DNA from: Floccularia luteovirens
Lineage: Eukaryota; Basidiomycota; Agaricomycetes; Agaricales; Squamanitaceae
Length of the DNA: 64,000 bases
Assembly (NCBI GenBank): GCA_009739215.1
Contig: VSJF01000006.1
Location: 1,860,001-1,924,000 of the forward strand
Reading direction: 5' to 3'
The notes beneath the pieces were generated by a model. The model made no database searches. It had not been told where the DNA came from and saw only the letters and a list, made by a program, of their open reading frames with translations. This document shows, in pieces, positions 35,425 through 46,817 of this stretch. Positions within the stretch are counted from its first letter, which is position 1, and each line of letters starts with the position of its first letter. The position numbers were made by a program, and so were the translations under genes.

Positions 35425-36690
35425 TGTAAGTTCACTACGTTACTTTCATTGAATTCAGTTGTCTCTCCCAAATAGCATGTCGTTATTGGCGAGATGATGT
35501 GGAAGGTTGACTTGTTGGTACCCCTCAATACTCATAGATATCATGTATACCACGTATCAAAAACCACATTTTGCAGATCTAGTTTTTCACCACCACCATC
35601 TTTCACAGACAGTAGGGAATACCATAAGCATCCGAATGTATTTTGTACACATAGTTTTCAGCAATTGTAATTGCTCGCGCATGGTTATATCCAATTAAGT
35701 ATTATGGTTGACCGATGAATGATTGCAACAAACCAAAATAATTCTGGGGACAGACTCTGTTCACAAATCCAATTTAAAGGCCACCAAACTCAATACTGGC
35801 AAAGGCTTACGCCCCGTTAACGTTAACTCAATATTTGGAAACAGACACGCAATATAACCGATGTAGTCTAAGTCCAAGTGTATACCATGCTCTTCTCAAG
35901 TTAACGGCTATCAACTTCAAACCAATTATGTCAAATTCATTTTCCATTATCGATGCAACAACGGTTGAATGTCACATTTTGTATACAAATATAGTTTTCG
36001 ATGCTCTTGTAATGTATGCAAATTTGGTGTTGGATCTGGGTTTCTGGGGCAATCAATTGAACATGAAAATGTCAACTAATTAAATAAAGGACATGTTCGT
36101 GACCCAGATCGACCTCCGAGGGAGCCCCAGTCAACAATTGGAGATATCATGTATCAATGCATCATATTTCAACTTGTGAAGTCGCATAAACTTGTGTGCA
36201 TGCATTTGGGATAACGGAGGAATGCCGAATATATACCAGGTTGTCAACTTTTGGCACAGTTTCAGTCATTCCTCAGGAATAATGGAAATAAATATACAAT
36301 TAGGATCTTTCAAAGTTGACCATTAACTTTCCAATTATCTGTTCCATTATCGAAATTTGGCGGGAAAAACGACTTAATGGAACAAATAATGGAAAAATTA
36401 ATGTCAACTTTGAAAGACCCTATTGCATGCAATGATTCTCTTGCTCTCACCAGCTTTTGCCTCTTACTTCAAAGAGTTATAATTGGGAGTTTGACTTTGT
36501 TCCAACATAGTTTGAGTCATCCCATGCACAGAACAATGATGATCCAAATGAAAGAAATCCACATTCTATCATCTGAGAGTCGACACTGATAGAATAATCT
36601 TAGTCGGTTTGAAATCCTTTGCCGAGTTTTTTCGGATTTGCTTATGTAACAAGAAAATGTGTTTTGAATTCTGACATACAACTTGCGAAC
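35425..36690. other. Spacer between the FunK1 paralogues, no gene seen
   Basis: AT-rich. Two sister blocks (about 35510-35720 and 35870-36070) share fragments such as CATTTTGTA.ACA.ATAGTTTT and TATGGTT/GTATGCA, suggesting diverged 3'-flank repeats. A local inverted repeat places GGGTCTTTCAAAGTTGAC-like sequence at 36303-36320 (reading GGATCTTTCAAAGTTGACC) against GTCAACTTTGAAAGACCC at 36402-36420, so the intervening 80 bp could form a hairpin or be a small MITE-like element. Confidence 0.45.
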
Positions 36691-39118
36691 ATGGAACCCA
36701 ACTAATACCAAGACTGTCAAACGTTCAATTTGTGAGATACCACAATGAAACTTAGTAGTACACAATACTTCTCAGATACCCAAGAGGGTTTCGACGAATG
36801 TCTAAAACCCTTAATCAAGTCTGACATGAAAATGGACCTCAACTTCATCGAAAAACATTTCTCTGGTCTGCCAGACCTCACAGATGAGGAAAAGGCAGTT
36901 GCTACAAATCTAGCAGGAATTGTCACCTCCCAGGGAGGGAATGAAAGCAAACTTTACGGTCCAATTTCCCACCTGTTGTCCTACCTTTCTTCCATCGTCA
37001 AAGCATCGGAAGATGAATGGTGCGACTGTCTACCACATGGACATCGGTGGTTGTGGTTGAACACTGCGACAAAGCACCTCAAATACAAGGCCACTCAACC
37101 TAGAATCAAGCCCGACGTTGCAAGTCGAGCGGCAACCATGGAAGAGATCTCTCAATACATATATAACGAAGACTCAAAGCCAGCCCTCCCTAAATTCTGG
37201 TCACAATTGGGCGGTGCAGTGGAACTGAAGGGTGGTCCGGACTTGCCAAATAAATTTGGGTTTGATAACCTATCAGATATCACCCAGGCATGTGGCCAAC
37301 AATGGGCCACAGCCCGTGCAAAGCCTCAGCAAGCCGCATTTTGGGGTGTACACGGCTATAGCAAGAACTTCTGCATGATTTATTATGGCGTATGTCGCAT
37401 CTCCGTCTCGCCATTCTTTGCATGGTCAGAGGTCGATTTACTCTACAAATTTGTCGAATGTTGTCACCGCAGAGAAAAGCTGGTCGAAGATTCATTGTTC
37501 ATACAACGTACAAATCCTGACCTCAGCAGCAAATTGTTGATCAAATTCAAGGACACCGAAATGGAGACTGTGATACTCGTACGGAGGGACGGCCACCGTC
37601 GGAAGCTTTTGGTGTCGATCGTGTATTCAAAGTCTATGTTGTTTCTGTTGAAGCATTCATGGAGGAATCCCTTGCGAAGGTTTCCAGAGGACACCATAAT
37701 CAACAAGTTACTCAAGGATGGTTATATTCTTGGCCTGCCAATCCATTTGCCCGAATTTTCTGCACCCCCGCTTGTTGAATTGAAGAGCAATGAAGACAAA
37801 AGTTGGTATGAAAGATTCACTCTTGCGATGAGGACAATTGGAGCGCCTCTTTCTGCGTGCAAAAGTATTAAACAATTTCTAATCGTGATGTTTGATCTCG
37901 TAGAATGTGAGGATGTATAATGTTCTCTTTTTTCCTGTGTTACTAATAGAAAATAATCCACAGTACTACGTTTGATAGGATTCGGACATAAGGTTCTTCA
38001 TCGGGACGTGTCATTCGGCAACATCATTCTGGAGCCGCATATATTTGGTGGGGGTGCGCCCACTCTTGCGGAGAAACAACCGGTGACGTATGAAAGTATT
38101 TGTGGCAAGTTGGGCAGGGAATATGACTATCCGGGAGGGACGAGCTGGCACTTTCGAGCTTCGGATTGATTGATTTCGAGTTATCTATGGACCTTAGTAG
38201 TACAAAGGACTCGCAAGTTGAAGATGGAATCTCTGTGAGTGTACTTTATTTATTAGATATTTGATTGCTAATTGATTTCAGGGAACACCCATGTTCATTG
38301 CACAAGACAGGTCCTATTTGCATGTCAAGGCACATCCTTATTTCTCGTTTAATGCTGAAGTTACATCTTCGCCAGGCGAAGCCTATGCTTCACAATTTCC
38401 TGCAGAGTGCGATGGGAGATGGGAGACATTCTGGCTTGAAATCAACCAAAAACTACCCGGAGATTTTCATTTTACCGAGGCACCTCCACACGATGTCGAG
38501 TCTGTGTTTTGGGTCATGCTCTTCTTTCTCATCCGAGCCACTCCCGAATCTGCCGAAGATCATTAAGATAAAGCTATACCTGCACGGTCTGAGGTGTTCA
38601 AGCACCTGATGCAAAATGAGCTAGGGAAGGGAGATCCTAGGGACACCGGAATAAAAAGCCTCAGATTTGCACTTCACCCTGAACTCCGGCACCTGGAATC
38701 AATGCTGGAGCAGATGTCGGATTATTTCCAGACCACTTGGCATTTATTCAATATTCTGCCGTCATTTGAAATGCATGCCCACGAGTTTATGCGCCGCCTT
38801 CTGTACAAGGAACTCTACAACATGAAGGATGATATCCCGTTGACTGGAAAACCCTCCATCGTCAAACTGCCAGAATCCCTTTTTTCACATTCGATCAATT
38901 CTGCCGAATTATGGACCTCCAAGTTCAGGACATTGACCCAATCCACAATCACACTAGACGATAGCAACACCGACACCAGTGAACAACGTCCTATTAAGAT
39001 ACGGAGAATAGACGAATTCCCAGGGATTGATCGTGAAATGGAGGCTCGCCTGAATAATGTTTTGGACACGACTGGAGTAGCTGAGCTGTGGTTTCGTGCA
39101 GACAAAATCAAAGATTGA
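36691..39118 (+). pseudogene. FunK1-type protein kinase, broken paralogue
   Basis: This is a close copy of the gene at 32953, including both introns (37907-37963 and the one ending at 38280). Three lesions are visible. The homologous ATG at 36691 reads MEPN and then TAA, and the proline-rich N-terminus is missing; a frame resumes at 36745 (MKLSSTQYFSDTQEGF). In exon 2, about 38131-38140, one A is missing relative to the intact copy (CCGGGAGGGACG versus CCGGGAAGGGACG). This shifts the frame after EYDYPG, just before LIDFELS, and ends at a TGA near 38167. In exon 3 an AAA codon has become TAA (38567-38569, after ATPESAEDH). The HRD loop is intact (LHRDVSFGNI), but the DFE motif would not be translated. 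Confidence 0.85.
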
Positions 39119-39154
39119 TGTTCCGAGTCCGTAAGGAGTCGGTCTTATAACCGG

Positions 39155-39367
39155 GATTTTTTGTTCGTTTCAAGCTTGACGTGGGAAAATGTGCACGTGA
39201 TAATTGGCACTGACATTTTGTGTTCGTTCCAAGCTTGACGTGGGAACTCTGCACGTGATAATTGGCCAAGGCAGTTTTCGTTCATTTCAAGCTTGATGTG
39301 GGAATTGTGCATGTGATAATTGGCATACACATTTTGTGTTCATCTCAAGCTTGATGTGGGAAAAATG
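39155..39367. repeat. Minisatellite, about 3.6 units of 58-59 bp
   Basis: Direct tandem units carry CAAGCTTGAYGTGGGAA, then GCACGTGATAATTGGC, then CATTTTGTGTTCGTT. AAGCTTGA starts at 39172, 39231, 39289 and 39347, so the spacing is 59, 58 and 58 bp. Units 1 and 2 contain CACGTG (E-box core); unit 3 reads CATGTG. The array begins about 40 bp after the stop of the broken FunK1 copy. It is not a CRISPR array: there are no unique spacers and the repeat is the whole unit. Confidence 0.85.
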
Positions 39368-40402
39368 GTTCTGCTGAAGTGTGTATGCCCTCAGACAATG
39401 TGCTGTTTACTATATATCAGGGATGTAAGGCTATCTTTTCTGCATGACAAAACCTGCTATGGTTCATTGAGGAGAAGATGAGGAAATTTTTTTTTGTTTT
39501 GTTTTTGTTTTGAGAATGTTAGTTGAGTGGTTTTGACTTGTCTTCAAAACCATTAATTTTATATTGTATCTGGTACATTAGTGTAAAAAGGTAAAGATTG
39601 TGGAGAAGGGAGAGCAAAAGACAGGAGGTTTATTGTATAGGGAATATGTGTATATTAGAGAAGAGGTACATTGTAACATATGATAGTATTGGTGTATCAA
39701 GTAATGTAGGTGATTAGTTAGGGAATGTTTCGTTGAATGAATGTCAATTTTAAAGAGAACGAGTGGACAGAAATGCTCGCATTTGGTATACATCGAAAGA
39801 GGATGTTGAGGAGAACTTATATGCAAATTTGCGAAAGGTAGCATCAAGAAATACAGTCTGTAGAGTGTTTACATTGCAAAATTTGAATTGTACACTGCTT
39901 AAAAATACTTTGATGCGTGTTTTGATGCGATCAGAAAAGCTGTGCTTGATTTGATTTCGCATTATCGTAGTGAGTGTGGTGAGTATTGCAACTAGTGGGA
40001 AAATGCATTTTAACCTTTGGATTTCATGTTTTCTTCATTTCCTCTGTGATCCCTGCTGTGTACATTGTGGATCTGAGATGCTTCTAGTTGATTGAAAGGT
40101 GTAGAATTTGATGCTAAAAGATTTGGACAAGTTTTGAGTGAGAAATGATATATTTTCCTTCATGTCTTCGCATTTTTGACTGTCTTTTAGCAGATTTAAG
40201 TTGCTTTTGACAATTCTGATGTGTTTCTATGCTTGGATTGATTCGCATTTCATCCTGACTATGACTTGGTTGAATTGGTAAGTTATTATGGCACTGCTGA
40301 TATGTTTTCATGCAGGAAAAAATCAATTTTAAAGCTCTGTTCACATACATAGTATTCCCTTGTTGTTATTATTATTCTTCCTTTATCTTAGAATACAAAT
40401 AA
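39368..40402. other. AT-rich spacer before the chromovirus, no gene seen
   Basis: About 1 kb with a T-rich run (39486-39510) and only short frames on both strands, such as 39578-39847 minus and 39763-39954 plus, without recognisable domains. It ends with the left flank of the retroelement (AATAA, 40398-40402). Confidence 0.4.
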
Positions 40403-40794
40403 TGTAAGGGGAACCCCAAGTTCAACCTTTCAAACTCTTTGAAACCACTCAGCAATACCTCAACACCACTTCCCACTACCCTCAATACAACTTCAACATG
40501 CTTACTATCAAGGAGTTATATATTTAGATACAGTTACTAAGGTTGCCACCCATCTAAGATGGTAACTCTCCTTTGATACCTCTTCTATTTTTATCCACAT
40601 ATATAGCAACACCCCTGGACAGAAATTCTTAGACTTTTCTCTTCAGATTTCCTGTCCAGGTGAGTAGATAGAATATGTATACTTTACAATATAATAACTT
40701 CAGATTTCCTGTCCAGTTCGATGCACTTCCTGTTTTGCAGCCTGTTGTGACACTTTGAAACATGCACTGCACGAACTACCCAGTTGCCCTTACA
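40403..40794 (+). repeat. Chromovirus copy 1, 5' LTR
   Basis: 392 bp, TGTAAGGG...CCCTTACA. It contains two CAGATTTCCTGTCCAG blocks and the pair ATATATTTAGATACAG / TATATATAGCAACACC, which may lie in the promoter. After the LTR, about 40 bp downstream, TGGTGCTTTGAGCC (40829-40842; TGGTGCTATTGAGCC in copy 2) could be a displaced primer-binding site for a tRNA ending GCACCA. This is weak because such sites normally adjoin the LTR. Confidence 0.9.
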
Positions 40795-40910
40795 GTAGAA
40801 AAGTCTCACCAAAAGGACTGGTGCTTTGAGCCAAACCAATTAGCAGGTTTCATACCTCAACACTCCTCCTTTAGCCACTCTCTCATAGCAGCCTATTGCC
40901 CCACATCACC

Positions 40911-42253
40911 ATGAGTGCAGAAGAATGTCTCTTTGCTATGGAAAATGCAGTCCATGAAGCCAATGTGAGAAGTGAAACCCACCAACACATCCTAAATGAG
41001 ATTCTACAATGACTTAACCAATTATCCACAATTCCCCGAGACTCTCCTGTCCCTACTCCACCTCTTCCAACCCTCAAACTAGTTGCAAAGAGCATTGCAC
41101 TCTTGCGACCTTCAATACCTAATGATTTCAATAGGAGATCACACTTCGAGGCCTGCTTCCTTTCTCAACTCCTGTCAACTCTATATCACCCTGTGTCCCA
41201 GAACAGTTCCCTAATGAGTAGCGACGTATTCACTGGGCCCTTTCCTTCATGAAAGAGGGTCGAGCTGCAATCTTCGCACATTGAATCATGCAATGCAAAG
41301 CCAAAACTGACCAAGCTGCCTACAATGACTGGACTTGTTTTGAACAGGCCTTCACCACAGAATTCTGCCCAAAACATGAGACCACTGTTGCTCTCACTAC
41401 CCTCAAATCAGTTCAATACTTCCAAGAAAAAAGGACTGTGGATCAATATGTGGATGAGTTCAAGGACTTGATTGAGGAAGCTTGATACACAGATGGTGTT
41501 GCAATTGTGATGAAGTTTCGCAGAGGCCTCGAACCTTGAATACAGAATAGAATTGCAGAGATGGGTGAAAGCCGCCCAGCAGATGATGATCCTGAAGGCT
41601 GGTATAGCATGGCTCGCCTTCTAGACCAGAATCGAACTGCTAATGATGCCTTTCATGCTGTGACCCAACCTCTGTTCTCAGTCCCCATAAATCCACCTTG
41701 ATCCACATTCACTTTTCACACCAATAGTAATCCTCCATTTCATCCTCAGTTCCCAGTCTCAGCTGCATCTGTGACTGCCCCTAAACCTCTTACAGCAGTT
41801 TATCACCCCATTCCCATGGATGTTGATGTTGTGAAATGCTGCATCTTGGCCTCGATGACATGTCGACATTGTGGTGAACCAGGGCATCTTGCATGAGAAT
41901 GCCCAAGGGCTTTTGACATTCGATATATGTCAGGGGAGGAACTGAGAGGAATGGATACAACACCTCCTTACTACAGCAGATGTTGCAAATACAAACCCAG
42001 AGGTCGAAACAGCCCTCAAAACACAGGACATTGTAGTGGAACTAACAGAGAAGGATTTTCCCTCAAGCAGCAGGTAAATAGTGCGCCCCCACTACTTGTA
42101 ACAAATCGTTTCAGTGCCCTTGTTGTAGAAGATAGTCATGAATGCATTTCTGATTGTGATTCTTCTATGCTTGAGCTCGAAACAACTTATGTTGCACCAA
42201 ATACCCCTACCTCGATATCTCATCAGCAAACGTTGGGAGTGCCTGCTACCTAG
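40911..42253 (+). pseudogene. Chromovirus copy 1 gag
   Basis: ATG at 40911 begins MSAEECLFAMENAVHEANV. A TGA at 41010-41012 interrupts EILQ.LNQLS where copy 2 keeps CGA. The capsid-like region includes AAYNDWTCFEQAFTTEFCPK and TVDQYVDEFKDLIEEA, and continues to IVMKFRRGLE. The zinc knuckle CRHCGEPGHLA.EC (41861-41903, CX2CX4HX4C) carries a TGA at the residue before EC, where Arg is usual. The remainder to 42253 is low-complexity. Gag would package RNA into virus-like particles; this copy could not. Confidence 0.8.
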
Positions 42254-42314
42254 ATAGTATATCATTGCGACCACACCTAGCCCTAATTCATTACACCTAA
42301 AGGTAGAGATCAAG

Positions 42315-45300
42315 ATGACTGACACACATGAACGCAAGGCAGTCCGGGCCCTACTTGACAGTGGAGCAACTGGCCTGTTCATTGACTCTGAGTATGTGAA
42401 ATCAAACTGGATTGCAACATGCAAATTGACTTGTTCAATCCCTGTCTACAATGTTGATGGCTCTCTCAATAATGCTGGTGCCATCTCAGAGGTTATAGAT
42501 GCCATACTTCGTTTCAAGGATCATACCAAACATGCTCAACTTGCAGTTATGAAACTAGGATGACAATACCTCATTCTGGGATATACCTGGCTTCGAGAAC
42601 ACAACCCAGAGGTCGATTGGTCTACTCAGGAGGTCAAGATGAGTCGCTGTCCAGCACAATGCAGTATCCTGCTGTGCTGAAATGAAACAGGATTGCGCGA
42701 TTTAACAGGCCAATGCTTGATGCATTCAAACCTGTTGGTCTGGCCCTGATCTAGTGTTCAATGATGTCGAAACAACCCTTGAAACACAGGACGAAACTCC
42801 ATTACTAGAGGAGGGAGACCACCTTTTTGCCACCTGTATGAATATAAATGAGCAGTATATTTGTGCAAGTGCAACCACCTCACAATGCTTGGCTGAAGCT
42901 TCGCAAAAGGTCCCTTGGGACTATTTCCAACAGCATCCCAGAGTATCTCCAAGGTTTCAAAGACATCTTCTCCAAGACATCCTTCAATGCCCTTCCAGAA
43001 CAAAGAACTTGAGACCATGTGATTGAACTCGAGCCAGGTTCGAAACCAGTATCAACCAAGATTTACCCTATGTCCCCAAATGAACAAAGTGAGCTCAACC
43101 AGTTCTTACAGAAGAACCTCATAACAGGTCGCATTTGCCCTTTGAAGTCACCTATGGCTTCACCAGTCTTCTTTATCAAGAAGAAGGATGGATTCACTAT
43201 GACTAGTATAAGACTATTGAGTACTTAATGCAATGACAATCGATACCCTCTCTCCCTCATTTCAGACCTTGTAAACCAACTTTGTGGTGCACAGTACTTC
43301 ACTAAACTAGATGTAAGGTGGGGATACAATAATGTTCGCATCAAAGAGAGAGATGAGTGAAAGGCCAGTGTTTCACACAAATCGCAGGCTGTTTGAACCC
43401 CTTGTCATGTTCTTTGGCCTCACAAACAGCCCCTCAACCTTTCAGACACTCATGAATGAAGTATTCCATGACCTTATTATGCAGGATTCAGTATGTGTGT
43501 ACCTCGATGACATTCTTATCTACACCAAAACTCTGGAAGAACATCGAAACATTTTGCAATCTGTTCTTGAGAAACTGCGCAAACACAAACTATACCTCAA
43601 ATCTGAGAAATGTGATTTTGAACAAACATGGATTGAATATCTTGATCTCATTATCTCTAAAGGCCACATTGAGATGGATCCAGTCAAAGTTGCAGGAGTT
43701 GCCCAATGGCCCAAACCAAATCACAAGAAGGAAGTGCAGTCCTTTCTTGGTTTTGTGAATTTTTATTGCAGGTTCATACAGGACTTCTTGACACTTGCTC
43801 AACCTCTTTTTAACCTCACCAAAAAGGACATGCCATGGCAATGGGGGAATGATGAAAACTGTGCTTTTGAGGCCCTCAAAAAGGCTATCACTTCCACATC
43901 TATCTTGATGTTCCCTGACTGACTTCCTTTCTTATTGTATTGAAGCAGATAGTTCAGATTTCACAACAGGTGTAGTGCTCTCACAGGTTTCGCAGCATGA
44001 TGACAAGCTACATCCCATTGCCTACTTCTCTAAAAGCCTGAGTCCTGTTGAATGAAACTACGAGATTCATGACAAGGAGATGCTTGCCATCATTCATGCA
44101 CTTGAAGAATGGTGACACTTTCTTGAAGGTTTAAAACACAAATTCGAGATCCATACAGATCATAAGAATCTAGAGTATTTCATGTCAGCTAAGAAACTAA
44201 ACTGCAGGCAGGCTTGATGGTCCCTCTACCTGGCTCGATTCAACTTTACAATGCACCATCATCCTAGGTCGAACCATGGGTAAATCTGATGCATTGTCTC
44301 ACAGGGCAGATCATGGTACTAGGCAATGAAGACAATTCAAACCTGATTCTCCTGAAACCCGAGTTCTTTGCAGTATGAGCGCTTTCAGGTCTGAAACTCA
44401 CTAGAGCTGAGCGCGATATACTGCGAGACATTTGAAATGCCTTCCGCAATGGCAATCAAGAGGATTTAGTGGCTCAGGCTGCTCAAGCACTTGAAAAGTC
44501 AGGAGGGTCATCTGTGCACTCTGCAGAATGGTCTAAGTCTGATGGCCTGCTCCACTTTCAAGGCAAGATCTACATGCCTCGAGACCCTGAACTTCAATGC
44601 TGCATTGTCAAACAACATCACAATACATGTATCACAGGCCATTCTGGATGCTGGAAAACTCTTGAACTAGTGTCTCGCAATTATTGGTAGCCACAGATAT
44701 CTAGGTATATTGGGGAATATGTAAAGACTTGCGATCTCTGTCTGCAAACCAAATTGCAGCATCAAAAACCAATTGGGGAGCTTCATCCACTCCCCATACC
44801 AGAAGCTCAATGGGATACAGTTAGTGTCGACTTCATTGTTGAGCTCCCAGATTCTCATGGCTATGATGCAATCATGAATATTGTCAAGTTTTGAAATGTG
44901 CACACTTCATTCCCACAACCACTACAATCACAGCCCTTGGTGCAGCTCGCCTATACCTACATAACATCTGGAAACTGCATAGTCTCCCAAAATGTGTGGT
45001 CTCGGATTGAGGACCACAGTTTATTGCACAGTTCACTTGAGAACTTTATCGACTCTTAGGGATCAAACTTGCAGCCACCACTGCTTACCACCCTCAAGGG
45101 GATGGTCAGACAGAACAAGTCAACCAGGAACTTGAACAGTACCTGAGGCTCTTTGTGAGTGAAAGACAGGACAACTGGGATGACCTACTGCCCCTAGCTA
45201 AATTCCAGTACAATAACCATGTCCATTCTGCAACTCAAGAGACTCCCTTCATGCTCAATACAGATCAAAACTCTTGCATGGGTTTCGAACCACACCAAAC

Positions 45301-46273
45301 TGCTTCGAACATGGAGACAGTTAACGAATTCAAGCAACGAATGAGTGAGTCATTGAAAGAAGCAAAGGCAGCACTCTCCAAGTCAAAGGAAGAGATGGCA
45401 TGATACTATGATCGCAGATGTGAACCAGCTCCAGTCTTCACACCAGGTGACAAGGTATATCTAGATTCAGGTGATATTCGAACCACTCAACCTTCACAAA
45501 AACTTGCACATTGATACCTTGGTCCATTTACAGTGTTGCGAAGGATCAGTTTGAATGCATATCAACTTTGATTACCACCATCCCTGAAACAACTCCACTC
45601 TGTCTTTAATGTGGTGAAACTGTTGCGACAGCAACAATCACATGACTGATTACATAATTAATCATGTGATGGAGCACGTGACTGATGACGTGTCTCACAC
45701 TCATATGCTCTATGGCATGTGATATCCACGAACATTCTACAAGGTTCTATAACCTTCTATATGTAGTCACATGATATGTTAGTGTACCTGCGCACGGACC
45801 ATTGTACAAAGCTGTACAAACAGCAATTATGTATATAAGTAGAGCTACTGGACCTTATGTCCTTTGTCGAATTACATTCGTAGTAGTCAGTACTAGCACC
45901 GTAAGTCTCTAAGCAACTAAGTAAGCTCTAAGGTAAGATCAGTCCCCTCTACTGTGTAAAACAGGGTGCTGCTCAACAGAAACTACTGCTTGCAATACCA
46001 GATCCCATACCAGGTCATCGCACCCCTTGACTCCCTGCACCAGTCCTTGTCAATAATGAAGAGGAGTATATTGTGGATTGCATCCTCAATAGTCGCATGC
46101 AAAACAACCACCTACAATTCCTGGTACAATGGAAGGGCTATGGGTATGAAGAAAACCAATGGGTTTGTGCTGATGATGTTCACGCTCCTGACCTTGTTAC
46201 AGAATTTTACCACTCGAACCCTGGTGCATCCTTGACATATTTGAGCTGTCTTCACCACTATAGACTCTATTGA
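42315..46273 (+). pseudogene. Chromovirus copy 1 pol (PR-RT-RH-IN-chromodomain)
   Basis: Protease: RALLDSGATGLFIDSEYV (42342 onward). Reverse transcriptase: MSPNEQSELNQFLQ (43070), LFEPLVMFFGLTNSPSTFQT and the active-site box YLDDILIYT (43500). RNase H: YCIEADSSDFTTGVVLSQ (43940) and [11 protein letters not shown]. Integrase: HHCC finger HHNTCITGH...CDLC (44610-44745), then VSVDFIVELPDSHG, GPQFIAQFT and GDGQTEQVNQELEQYLRLF. Chromodomain: VDCILNSRMQNNHLQFLVQW with KGYGYEENQWV (46070-46170), the signature of chromoviruses that target heterochromatin. Most stops are TGA where Arg or Trp is expected; one is TAG (44688-44690, Trp in NYWWPQ). A private 1-base insertion near 43917 shifts the RNase H frame. 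A solo LTR (45621-45978) separates integrase from chromodomain. Confidence 0.88.
45616..45983 (+). mobile_element. Nested copia-type solo LTR inside chromovirus copy 1
   Basis: The LTR is 45621-45978 (358 bp), TGTTGCGACAGC...GCTGCTCAACA, flanked by the 5-bp duplication GAAAC (45616-45620 and 45979-45983). Copy 2 of the chromovirus has the empty site with a single GAAAC (GTGGTGAAACTACTGC, read on its coding strand near 52608). It belongs to the same family as the copia LTR at 57876 and the truncated LTR at 48505. Confidence 0.88.
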
Positions 46274-46333
46274 TTCAGTAGCTTCATAGGTGTTTAGGAC
46301 ACATTGGGACACTACTCCTTAGAAGGGGGGTGA

Positions 46334-46725
46334 TGTAAGGGGAACCCCAAGTTTAACCTTTTGAACCCTTCGAAACCACTCAGCAATATCTCAACACCAC
46401 TTCCCACTACCCTCAATACAATTTTAACATGCTTACTATCAGGGAGTTATATATTTAGATACAGTTACTAAGGTTGCCACCCATCTAAGATGGTAACCCT
46501 CCTTTGATACCTCTTCTATTTTTATCCACATATATAGCAACACCTCTGGACAGAAATCCTTAGACTTTTCTCTTTGGATTTCCTGTCCAGGTGAGTAGAT
46601 AGAATATGTATACTTTACAATATAATAACTTTGGATTTCCTGTCCAGTTTGACACACTTCCTGTTTTGCAGCCTGTTGTGACACTTCAAAACACGCACCG
46701 CACAAACTGCCCAGTTGCCCTTACA
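46334..46725 (+). repeat. Chromovirus copy 1, 3' LTR
   Basis: 392 bp, near-identical to the 5' LTR. Differences are mostly transitions (AAGTTCAACC versus AAGTTTAACC, TTCAGATTTCC versus TTGGATTTCC). The divergence shows some time has passed since insertion. It is followed by TTGGG (46726-46730), which pairs with CCCAA on the right of copy 2. Confidence 0.9.
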
Positions 46726-46817
46726 TTGGGTATGTACCCAGGATGGTCAAGGAATTGTCTGGGTAGCGAAATATAAACAATCTGTTGAGCAGCGCCTGTC
46801 ACACACAGTGATAGGGA

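Larger units (their letters stand above)
40403..46725 (+). mobile_element. Ty3/Gypsy chromovirus, degenerate copy 1
   Basis: A full-length element of 6323 bp bounded by 392-bp LTRs (40403-40794 and 46334-46725). Each LTR begins TGTAAGGG and ends CCCTTACA, a perfect 8-bp terminal inverted repeat. Internal order is gag with a CCHC knuckle, aspartic protease, reverse transcriptase, RNase H, integrase and chromodomain, which is the Ty3 order. A purine-rich tract (AGAAGGGGGGTGA) precedes the 3' LTR. Many stops and some frameshifts disable it. The flanks AATAA (left) and TTGGG (right) do not match each other but match the reverse complements of the flanks of copy 2. It differs from copy 2 by a nested 358-bp solo LTR plus small indels. 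Confidence 0.93.

Noticed and set aside
39155..39367. CRISPR-like array
   Set aside because: The whole 58-59 bp unit repeats with no unique spacers, in a eukaryotic genome.
40829..40842. TGGTGCTTTGAGCC as the chromovirus primer-binding site
   Set aside because: It is about 34 bp from the LTR end and differs between copies; too weak to list as its own feature.
43456..43758. 100-codon alternative frame within reverse transcriptase, nearly conserved in copy 2
   Set aside because: Conservation follows from near-identity of the two copies; it overlaps the RT active site in the true frame.
40911..46273. UGA recoding (UGA read as Trp or Arg) in the chromovirus, because almost all in-frame stops are TGA
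   Set aside because: One stop is TAG (44688-44690), copy 2 keeps CGA or TGG at some of the same positions, and there are frameshifts as well. Deamination explains the pattern.
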